NCBI GenBank assembly: GCA_041485845.1 | Contig: JBGPKH010000440.1 | Coordinates: forward strand, 1 to 7,763 | Source of the DNA: OMOG01 sp041485845 | GTDB lineage: Bacteria > Acidobacteriota > Terriglobia > Bryobacterales > Bryobacteraceae | Direction: 5' to 3' | DNA length: 7,763 bases | Part shown: in pieces, positions 1-5,391 of the stretch | Layout: each line of letters starts with the position of its first letter | Numbering within the stretch: position 1 is the stretch's first letter | Made by a program: the position numbers and the translations under genes | Notes under the pieces: model-generated | What the model was told of the DNA's origin: nothing | Databases searched by the model: none | What the model saw: the letters and a program-made list of their open reading frames with translations, nothing else

Positions 1-560
1 AAGGGGAGGGCAGCCTTCGCTACGTGGCCTCTCCCCTGGTTACGGCCATGATCCGCGGCGGCATCGCCATCGTCGACGAGGGCAACCGCATGAGCGAGAA
101 GAGCTGGGCCAGCCTGGCGCCGCTGCTCGATAACCGGCGCTACGTGGAATCCATCGTCACCGGCATCAAGATCAAGGCCCATCCCCATTTCCGGATGGTA
201 GCCACCATGAATGACGACGCTTCCACGTTCGAGTTGCCCGAGTACATTCACTCCCGTCTGCAGCCCCAGATCTTCATCGATTTCCCCGAGCGCGACGAGG
301 AGTATCACATCCTCCAGGAAAACCTGCCCTTCGCCGAAGAGCGGATCCTGAACTACGTGACGGATTTCCTGCAGATGGCGCACGCCGCCGACGAGCGCTA
401 CACAGTGCGGGACGGCATCAACGTGGCCCGTTTCGCCATCAAGCTGAAAAGTCTGGCCATGCAGAGGAGCCACGAGACGGAGGCCCTGGAAATCGCCATC
501 GTGCAAACACTGGGGGAGGAGGCCTTGCGCTATGCCCGGAGAAACCGGCCCGCTTCCTGA
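1..560 (+). CDS. MoxR-type AAA+ ATPase, C-terminal part (5' end outside window)
   Basis: The reading frame is already open at the left edge (first full codon at 3), so this is the C-terminal ~185 residues of a MoxR-family ATPase, whose usual length is about 300-350 residues. Walker A lies upstream of the window. Visible are the Walker B motif IAIVDEGNR (Asp-Glu codons at 75-80), the sensor-1 strand MVATMND (Asn codon at 210-212), and the ELPEYIHSRLQP segment whose Arg (255-257) is the likely arginine finger. The helical lid domain follows to the stop at 558-560. MoxR ATPases are chaperone-like motors that usually work with a von Willebrand A partner to mature or remodel another protein; no VWA gene is visible here, and one could lie upstream. 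A GTG at 24 could be mistaken for a start, but homologous sequence continues upstream of it. The gene overlaps the next one by 29 bp, implying translational coupling. Confidence 0.9.
   Translation, partial: GEGSLRYVASPLVTAMIRGGIAIVDEGNRMSEKSWASLAPLLDNRRYVESIVTGIKIKAHPHFRMVATMNDDASTFELPEYIHSRLQPQIFIDFPERDEEYHILQENLPFAEERILNYVTDFLQMAHAADERYTVRDGINVARFAIKLKSLAMQRSHETEALEIAIVQTLGEEALRYARRNRPAS
514..522 (+). promoter_or_regulatory. Strong Shine-Dalgarno for the 622-aa protein, inside the ATPase gene
   Basis: The purine run GGGAGGAGG lies 9 bases before the ATG at 532 and is the best ribosome binding site in the window. It fixes the start of the downstream gene inside the final codons of the ATPase gene and supports coupled translation of the pair. 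Confidence 0.75.
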
Positions 561-2400
561 CCCCGGGCCGTTTCCGGACCCCGGTCCGCTTCCCGATTTC
601 GCAAGTCTGAAACGGGGCCGCTTCACCTACTTCCCGGTGGCGCCGGGACGCCTGGAATTCGCCATCGAAGTGCGGCGGGCGATTCTGCGCGACGGGCCGC
701 AGGTGATTGCGCTCGAATTGCCGTCCACTTTGCAGCCGGCCTGGACGCGCGCGGTAGCGCGCCTGCCGGAAATGTCTCTCATCTTCTACCCCGACGAGTC
801 CGCCGGCGAGGACCAGGCGGTCTATGTCCCGATCGAACCGGCCGACCCCTTTACAGAAGCCATCCGCACGGGCCTCGAGATCGGAGCGGAAATCGTGTTC
901 GCCGATCCCGACGCCGCCGAGCGCCCGCACCTCAAGGATTCCTACCCGGACACCTGTGCCATTCGCCACATCGGCCTGGCGCGGTACGTCGAGGCGTACC
1001 GGGTCTACCCGCAGGCGCGGTCGGAGGAGATTTCACGGCACGCCGCGGGCATCGCCTGGAAGCTGCAAGGCGCCAATCCTCAGGCCAATGTTCTGGTGGT
1101 GCTGTCGCTCAACCTGCTCGACGCCGTGCTGGACGCCATGCAGGAGCCGCAAGCGCAGCCCCTCGCGCGCACGCACCGCGAAGGCGTGGAGCTCTTCAAC
1201 CCGCATCCCGACTCCCTGGGCGAAATCACCGTTGAGTACCCGGCCCTGCAATGGCGCTACGAGACGTTCCGTCCACTCCTGACGGATATGGCCCTCATCG
1301 ATCGGCGGCACGCCCAACTGGCGGTGTTCCGCGAGGCCGAGAAGGAGTATGAGGTCTCGACCGGTGAACGCATCGCCCACTGGCAGCGGCGCCTGCTGGC
1401 GCGCTACACGCGCAACCTGGCGCTCGCCGGGCAGCAGCTTTCGGCGGGCATTTTCGATCTCACCGTCGCCGCCCGCGGCGTGGCCGACGACAATTATGCC
1501 TGGGACGTCTGGGAGGCCGCGTCGCGTTATTCGCCCCAGCAGACAGCCACCAACCTGATGACCGTGCGCATCTCGGGCGAAGAGGTGTGGCTGGACACCC
1601 GCCGCATCCGCCTGCGCCGCCGGCTGCCGAGCACCAAGCGAAGGCTTCGCCCCTTCGGCCTGAAGCCGCGCAAGAAGGAGAAGTTTGCCGGAGAGTGGGC
1701 CAGCCAGGTGAACGGCGCCGGCATCTGCTCCTACCCGCCCGAAGACCTGGTGGTCGAGGACTATGGCCGGTACCTGAAGAAAAAAGGCAAGAGCATCCTG
1801 TCCGAAGAGCGCGTGCGCGTCGAGCCGTTTACCACTTCCATACTCGACGGCATCGACATGCGGGAGACCATCCGCAATTGGTACGCAAGGCGCATCTACG
1901 TGCGCCAGTTTCAGAAAATCCAGGGCGAAGTCGGCTCGGTTGTGGTCATCTTCGACGAGGACCGCGACAACCGCTACTCGTATATGACCACATGGCTGGG
2001 CGAGAACCAGAACGAATCCGACATGGCCTTCTATTCCACCTTTCCGTTCGACCACCTGGTGGGGCCGGGCATTGGGCGGGCCGAATACGGTGGATTCCTG
2101 ATGAGCCTTCCCCCGCGCCGGATGTACGATGTGTGGCAGGATGCGGACTATGAGTTTGCCGAATCGAAGTCGGAACGCCTGCTCCTGGCCGGCATCGACT
2201 ATTCCATCCAGCGGCATGTCGTCTATGTCGCCGCCAAACCCCCGCGCACGATTTTCAAAACCATCGCGTCGCGCGTGGGCCGCACGATCATCTATGTCCC
2301 GATCGGCCAGATCTCCCCGGTTTCGCTGAAAAAGATACGTGTCGTCCACGTGCTGGACGGCTACGACAAGCGGGACATCGCCAAAGACTATTTGTGGTGA
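532..2400 (+). CDS. Unknown 622-aa protein paired with MoxR ATPase; possible degenerate TraB/Tiki-like N-terminal domain
   Basis: I do not recognise the family. The ATG at 532 is chosen for its strong Shine-Dalgarno. Residues 6-22 are a proline-glycine repeat (PDPGPF/PDPGPL). At 28-64 a strand-helix-strand ending IALELP resembles the first unit of TraB/Tiki/EreA-like domains. At about 163-200 an Arg-rich helix followed by VLVVLSLNLLDAVL resembles the later VVGxxHL unit. In both places the histidine expected in active members is absent (Asn194 at the second), so if the match is right the site is altered; this is inference. Residues 356-384 are strongly basic. The C-terminal part (about 467-622) has alternating hydrophobic strands (VVVIFDEDRDNRY, HVVYVAAK, RTIIYVPIG) of unknown fold. 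There is no signal peptide or membrane segment, so it is probably cytosolic. The overlap with the MoxR gene suggests it is the client, cofactor or partner of that ATPase. A long antisense frame opposite it is a composition artefact. Confidence 0.85.
   Translation: MPGETGPLPDPGPFPDPGPLPDFASLKRGRFTYFPVAPGRLEFAIEVRRAILRDGPQVIALELPSTLQPAWTRAVARLPEMSLIFYPDESAGEDQAVYVPIEPADPFTEAIRTGLEIGAEIVFADPDAAERPHLKDSYPDTCAIRHIGLARYVEAYRVYPQARSEEISRHAAGIAWKLQGANPQANVLVVLSLNLLDAVLDAMQEPQAQPLARTHREGVELFNPHPDSLGEITVEYPALQWRYETFRPLLTDMALIDRRHAQLAVFREAEKEYEVSTGERIAHWQRRLLARYTRNLALAGQQLSAGIFDLTVAARGVADDNYAWDVWEAASRYSPQQTATNLMTVRISGEEVWLDTRRIRLRRRLPSTKRRLRPFGLKPRKKEKFAGEWASQVNGAGICSYPPEDLVVEDYGRYLKKKGKSILSEERVRVEPFTTSILDGIDMRETIRNWYARRIYVRQFQKIQGEVGSVVVIFDEDRDNRYSYMTTWLGENQNESDMAFYSTFPFDHLVGPGIGRAEYGGFLMSLPPRRMYDVWQDADYEFAESKSERLLLAGIDYSIQRHVVYVAAKPPRTIFKTIASRVGRTIIYVPIGQISPVSLKKIRVVHVLDGYDKRDIAKDYLW
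550..597 (+). repeat. 18-bp tandem repeat (2.7 copies) spanning the ATPase stop codon
   Basis: Units at 550-567, 568-585 and 586-597 (partial) follow the pattern CCGCTTCCTGACCCCGGG with a few substitutions. In the frame of the 622-aa protein they encode repeated PDPGP(L/F). In the ATPase frame the first unit carries the TGA stop at 558-560, which becomes GGA in the second unit. The repeat may have been made by slippage and sets where the ATPase ends relative to its partner. Confidence 0.7.
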
Positions 2401-3492
2401 TCAGTTGCATACCGCCGCATCCAGGCTGCGCATTTTGGCGGAGAGTGTGGTGCGCTTGAGACGCAGCATCTCCGCGGCCGCCTTCTTGTTGCCGCCGGTC
2501 TTGTGGAGCGCCTGCTCGAGGATGCTGCGTTCGATGAGCGCGACGGTCCGCTCGTAATCCAGGCCGTCATCCGGCACCGCGACCACCGGCGCGCCGGTAA
2601 AGATCGGCGTTCCGGCCGGCGCCGGCGCGGCTAGCGGGAAGTCTTCCGCAATGAGAACAATCCGGTCGCCGCTCAGCGCCACCGCCATCTCCACGGCATT
2701 CTCCAGTTGCCGGACATTCCCCGGCCAGGAGTAGCCGCACAATCGCTCGATGGCTGCGGGCCAAAGCGACTTGGGCGGAATATCTTCGAGCCGGCAGACC
2801 TTTTCCACAAAATGCAAGGCCAGCGCGGGGATGTCGTCGCGCCGCTGTCGCAGGGATGGCATGTGAATGGGAACCACATTGAGCCGGTAAAAAAGGTCCT
2901 CCCGGAAGCGGCTCTGCTCGATTCTCCGCTGCAGGTCGCAATTGGTTGCCGCCACTACGCGAATATCCAGTCGGATGGTCTCCGAGCTGCCCAGCCGCTG
3001 GAACTCGCGCTCCTGGAGCACGCGCAGGAGCTTGGCCTGGAGATCCAGGGGTAAATCTCCGATTTCATCGAGAAACAAGGTTCCTCCCTGGGCCTGTTCG
3101 AACCGGCCGATCCGGTTCTGGAAAGCGCCGGTGAAGGCGCCCTTGACATGGCCGAACCACTCGGCTTCCAACAGGTTTTCCGGGAGCGCACTGCAGTTTA
3201 CGGCCACCAGCAGCGCCCGGCGGCGCGGACCGGCCAGGTGCAGTGCTCGTGCCGCCATCTCCTTCCCCGTGCCGGTTTCTCCGGTGATCAGGACCGTCGA
3301 ACGGCGAGCGCCCACCATTCGAATGATGTGGCTAACCTGACGCATCTCCGCGCTTTCGCCGACCAGCAGGCGTTCCCATTCTTCACGCTGGAGATTCGCA
3401 CCCAGCCGGAACAGACTGCCGGTCCCGCTTCGCTCGTCCGCCTTTTCGGGGGCGGGCAAGGAGCCGATTGTCGGCGGTCGTTTGGCTTCCAT
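2401..3492 (-). CDS. Sigma-54-dependent transcriptional activator (enhancer-binding protein), AAA+ plus Fis HTH, no sensor domain
   Basis: This 363-residue protein is a bacterial enhancer-binding protein that hydrolyses ATP to open sigma-54 RNA polymerase promoters. From the ATG at 3492: Walker A GETGTGKE (71-78), the sigma-54-contacting GAFTGA loop (118-123), Walker B GTLFLDE (137-143), arginine fingers around FREDLFYRL (196-204), the WPGNVRQLEN sensor-2 segment (256-265), and a C-terminal Fis-type helix-turn-helix (about 323-359, TGGNKKAAAEML). Every motif needed for activity is intact. Only about 40 low-complexity residues precede the AAA+ domain, with no receiver, GAF or PAS domain, so control must come from a partner protein, its expression level or the DNA. 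The ATG at 3492 has GGGGTG 8 bases upstream; a TTG at 3525 would add 11 residues but has no ribosome site. Its stop directly abuts the stop of the convergent 622-aa gene. Confidence 0.93.
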   Translation of the reverse strand: MEAKRPPTIGSLPAPEKADERSGTGSLFRLGANLQREEWERLLVGESAEMRQVSHIIRMVGARRSTVLITGETGTGKEMAARALHLAGPRRRALLVAVNCSALPENLLEAEWFGHVKGAFTGAFQNRIGRFEQAQGGTLFLDEIGDLPLDLQAKLLRVLQEREFQRLGSSETIRLDIRVVAATNCDLQRRIEQSRFREDLFYRLNVVPIHMPSLRQRRDDIPALALHFVEKVCRLEDIPPKSLWPAAIERLCGYSWPGNVRQLENAVEMAVALSGDRIVLIAEDFPLAAPAPAGTPIFTGAPVVAVPDDGLDYERTVALIERSILEQALHKTGGNKKAAAEMLRLKRTTLSAKMRSLDAAVCN

Positions 3493-3493
3493 A

Positions 3494-3551
3494 GCGCTTA
3501 CACCCCAGCAATCGGCGGAAATCAAGAAAGCTTTAGGTTTAGGCGCTTACA
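3494..3551 (-). repeat. Two copies of TGTAAGCGC in front of the activator gene
   Basis: On the plus strand GCGCTTACA occurs at 3494-3502 and 3543-3551. The first copy sits between the ribosome site and the start codon; the second is part of a small dyad (GGCGC, 5-base centre, GCGCC, 3542-3556). Paired sites like this could be an operator for self-regulation by the activator. The spacing is 49 bp, nearly five helical turns. Confidence 0.35.
3501..3506 (-). promoter_or_regulatory. Ribosome binding site deciding the sigma-54 activator start
   Basis: On the minus strand GGGGTG ends 8 bases before the ATG at 3492, whereas the in-frame TTG at 3525 has only CT-rich sequence in front. This favours the shorter protein. 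Confidence 0.5.
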
Positions 3552-3569
3552 GCGCCAAGCCCAGGCGTC

Positions 3570-3589
3570 CTCTTGCCCCGCGGCAAGAG
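3570..3589. repeat. Perfect inverted repeat, 8-bp arms
   Basis: CTCTTGCC at 3570-3577 and GGCAAGAG at 3582-3589 are separated by CCGC. This would form a stable hairpin in RNA of either strand or serve as a protein-binding dyad. No U-tract follows on either side, which argues against a simple intrinsic terminator. It overlaps the candidate sigma-54 promoter. Confidence 0.55.
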
Positions 3590-3594
3590 TGCCA
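3580..3594 (-). promoter_or_regulatory. Weak candidate sigma-54 promoter for the activator gene
   Basis: Read on the minus strand, TGGCAC (3594-3589) matches the -24 element, and a GC (3581-3580) lies at the required 10-base distance from the GG. The rest of the -12 element is CCGCG rather than TTGCA, so the match is partial. If real it would start transcription near 3568, about 75 bases before the ATG, and make the activator gene autoregulated. A second site at 3694-3688 (TTGGCACG) has a perfect -24 but no GC at -12. Confidence 0.25.
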
Positions 3595-3611
3595 CCTCCC
3601 CCGGTGGAAGA

Positions 3612-3649
3612 GGGTTTCGCGTTTCTGGGTTTCGAGTTCCTGGAAACCC
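3612..3649. repeat. GTTTC direct repeats with an inverted copy
   Basis: GGGTTTCG occurs at 3612-3619 and 3627-3634 with a further GTTTC at 3621-3625 between them. GAAACCC at 3643-3649 forms a 7-bp inverted repeat with the copy at 3627-3633. The cluster lies just upstream of the candidate sigma-54 promoter in the minus direction, so it could be an activator-binding site. It is also compatible with plain low-complexity sequence. Confidence 0.35.
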
Positions 3650-3869
3650 CTGAGACGGTTGCTGTACATGTGGCCGCGTAGAAAGGCGTGCCAACATATC
3701 TTCCTCCGGCGGCGTGCGCCGCAAGCCAGTTGACCGCGATAATCTTGCTCTCGCTGGAACCCAGGCTGCCCAACAACGCGCCTTCGGTTCGGCAGCGTGT
3801 CCCCAGGGCTGCTAAACAATCAAGTGATTTGTGCGGGGCGCCTTAGTCGCGGGGCGGATGGCCCACGGA

Positions 3870-4523
3870 CTACGTCCCTTTGCCTTTGCCGAGGCCCTTG
3901 GGCGACTTTTTGCCCAGGCGGCGGATCTCGTCCTTCTCTTCCAGCTCATCGAAGTACTCGAGGATGTCGGCGCGCAACGCCGCGGGACTCCAATCGGGAG
4001 AAGTCGCCGCCAGGCTGTCGGCACAGAACTCGATGAAGCCGTCGGCCGCCTTCTCGCGCTTGTTCCCGCTTTTGGCCTTCTCTTTCAGCCGGTAGACGGC
4101 CGCGGGCTTGGGGACAAAACTGAACAGCTCGCGGAGCCAGTCTTTGGGCAGGCCGGCGGCGAGGCCGAATCCGATGGCGGTTTCCACATAGGGCGCCACA
4201 ATCACGGTGCGGCCTTCCGCCAGCGCCGGTTTGATCTCCCAGCGCAGACGAAACAGCAGATCCGAGACGTACAGCAGCACCAGGGTGCGGGGAGTCGCCA
4301 TGAGCTTCCTGGCCTTTCCCATGCTCAGCTCGTAGAAAGTGTTGGATGCGTCCCACCGGCTGAAACCGGCCGCATCGTCGCCATCTCCGCCGAGGCGCTC
4401 CAGGCGCTGGGCGGCCTCGTACAGATCCTTGCCGCGAGTGCCTTCCAGCGCGATCATCCGTCCGCCGGATTCTTTAGTCTTCTCTTTATCGGGTTTGCCG
4501 TTTTTCTTCGACGATTTCGACAT
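3870..4523 (-). CDS. Thymidylate-kinase-like protein with degenerate catalytic motifs (probable pseudokinase partner)
   Basis: This 217-residue protein follows the layout of the P-loop nucleotide kinase encoded just upstream, but its key motifs are damaged. The P-loop position reads MIALEGTRGKDLYEAA (23-38), which is too short and lacks the GxxxxGK[ST] signature. The DR(Y/F) motif of thymidylate kinases becomes APYVETAIGFGLAAGLP (110-126), where length and hydrophobic pattern are kept but Asp and Arg are lost. Residues 1-19 and about 200-217 are lysine-rich tails. The ATG at 4523 lies inside the end of the kinase gene (38-bp overlap), so the two products are probably made together and may form a heteromer. 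Catalysis of phosphate transfer is unlikely; a structural or regulatory role is inferred. The frame is intact and long, so it does not look like a dying pseudogene. Confidence 0.8.
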   Translation of the reverse strand: MSKSSKKNGKPDKEKTKESGGRMIALEGTRGKDLYEAAQRLERLGGDGDDAAGFSRWDASNTFYELSMGKARKLMATPRTLVLLYVSDLLFRLRWEIKPALAEGRTVIVAPYVETAIGFGLAAGLPKDWLRELFSFVPKPAAVYRLKEKAKSGNKREKAADGFIEFCADSLAATSPDWSPAALRADILEYFDELEEKDEIRRLGKKSPKGLGKGKGT

Positions 4524-5280
4524 TCGGAGTTCTCGCCCTGCTGTCCAACCAGGAGACCACCGCCTCGGTGTTCCACTCGGCCCAGGCCCTGCGGTGACCC
4601 ACCATGAACATCTGGCGGATGGCCCGATGCTGCTCGTAGATGGACTGCCGGGCGTCCACTTTGAGGAACTGGAAGATTTTTGCCAGAGCTTCGTATTCCT
4701 GAATGATGCGGCCGACGAACTGACGGTGACTCTTGAGGGGATCCGCGATGTTGGTCACGTCCTGGCCGGCCTCGTAGAAGCTGGGCTTCTTGTTGGCCAT
4801 GATCCGTTGGGAGGAAACCTCCGGCGGCAGCGCAAAGTAGAATACCAGATCGGGCCAGAACAGCGGATCGTAGGCGTTCATGACCCAGGGGAGGTCGAGC
4901 CCGCGCGCAGTATCCCGGGCCAGGGCGGTGAAGAGGAAGCGGTCGGCCACCACCACCTTGCCGTCCCACAGGGCGGGGAGCACTTCGGTTTCCAACTGGT
5001 GCCGGAAGGCCGCCGCGCTGAGGATGCAGTACTCCTCCGGACTCAGCGAGTGCGCCAGTTTCCGCGCCTTTAGGATGGGCTCGACGAGGGGCGATGAGTT
5101 CCACTTGTAGGTCACCACCTCGTGGCCCACGCTGCGCAGCCAGGTCTTGAAAAGCTTGCGCTGGGTGGTCTTTCCCGAACCGTCAGGCCCCTCGAAGGCC
5201 ACCAGAAAGCCACGCCTCTTCTCCTGGCGCTTGAGGAGCTCGTGCAGACTCTTCTTGTCGGTCCGAAGCGATTCGTTCAT
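4486..5280 (-). CDS. Thymidylate-kinase-like P-loop nucleotide kinase with intact active site
   Basis: The product belongs to the dTMP-kinase superfamily, which phosphorylates a nucleoside monophosphate using ATP. Visible are Walker A GPDGSGKT (31-38), the substrate-loop motif ADRF (112-115) followed by a conserved-style RGLDLPWV (126-133), the strand WPDLVFYFALPPEV (142-155), and a LID-like region around RIMANKKPSFYEAGQD (159-174). At 264 residues it exceeds the usual 200-215 because of a charged N-terminal extension (1-23) and a C-terminal tail (about 225-264). It may therefore be a second, specialised paralogue rather than the housekeeping tmk. The true substrate (dTMP or other) is not provable by eye, so no symbol is given. 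The start at 5280 is the first ATG; no clear Shine-Dalgarno precedes it. It is followed by an overlapping degenerate paralogue and is divergent from an HKD-family gene. Confidence 0.85.
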   Translation of the reverse strand: MNESLRTDKKSLHELLKRQEKRRGFLVAFEGPDGSGKTTQRKLFKTWLRSVGHEVVTYKWNSSPLVEPILKARKLAHSLSPEEYCILSAAAFRHQLETEVLPALWDGKVVVADRFLFTALARDTARGLDLPWVMNAYDPLFWPDLVFYFALPPEVSSQRIMANKKPSFYEAGQDVTNIADPLKSHRQFVGRIIQEYEALAKIFQFLKVDARQSIYEQHRAIRQMFMVGHRRAWAEWNTEAVVSWLDSRARTPNVEIVEEKRQTR

Positions 5281-5391
5281 CTGGGTCTATTCAAGGAATA
5301 TACCCTAAAGCACAGAGGTTTCACACCTATTACACCTATTTATCTCGATTTTGTCTCGATCCGTGGCGTGATATACTGCGGCGGCTGGCAT
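5281..5391. promoter_or_regulatory. Divergent promoter region with short direct repeats
   Basis: This gap separates the kinase pair (left, minus) from the HKD protein (right, plus) and is the most AT-rich part of the neighbourhood. It holds a perfect 9-bp tandem repeat ACACCTATT (5323-5331, 5332-5340) and two TCTCGAT copies (5343-5349, 5354-5360) 11 bp apart, about one helical turn. Possible -10 boxes are TATACT at 5372-5377 for the plus gene and TATATT at 5302-5297 (minus) for the kinase gene. The best plus-strand -35 (TTGTCT, 5351-5356) is only 15 bases away, and no convincing -35 was found for the minus gene. Both implied transcript leaders are only about 10 bases, in line with the poor ribosome sites. 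The repeats could bind a regulator of both genes. Confidence 0.4.

Larger units (their letters stand above)
3493..3869 (-). other. 377-bp non-coding stretch rich in inverted and direct repeats, leader of the activator gene
   Basis: This lies between the stop of the degenerate kinase-like gene and the start of the activator, both on the minus strand. No frame here looks like protein: open frames exist on both strands but are short, mutually overlapping and rich in Arg, Ser and Gly. Perfect inverted repeats are at 3570-3589 (8-bp arms, 4-base loop), 3592-3607 (5 bp), 3627-3649 (7 bp, 9-base loop), 3709-3722 (6 bp, 2-base centre), 3765-3796 (6 bp, 20-base loop) and 3792-3812 (5 bp). A stem with a U-tract that could end transcription of the kinase pair is not obvious. 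The stretch could be a long structured 5' leader, an unannotated RNA gene, or decayed sequence. I found no tRNA or other known RNA in it. Confidence 0.5.

Noticed and set aside
1033..2349. 438-codon minus-strand frame opposite the 622-aa gene
   Set aside because: It is fully antisense to a gene with a strong ribosome site and protein-like composition. The antisense product is rich in His, Gly, Arg and Asp with no motif, a usual effect of GC-rich codons.
3148..3681. 177-codon plus-strand frame across the activator start
   Set aside because: It is antisense to the P-loop region of a clear sigma-54 activator and has no domain signal.
3522..3819. Short minus-strand frames in the activator leader (84-90 codons)
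   Set aside because: Several overlap in different frames. They lack ribosome sites and familiar motifs, and cover the hairpins; a decayed gene cannot be excluded but is not supported.
3819..3835. AATCA/TGATT dyad as terminator after the kinase pair
   Set aside because: The stem is only 5 bp with a 2-base centre and no U-tract, so it is too weak to call.
5122..5391. Upstream extension of the HKD-protein frame
   Set aside because: It is antisense to the kinase N-terminus and crosses the promoter region. The ATG at 5392 gives a normal family start.
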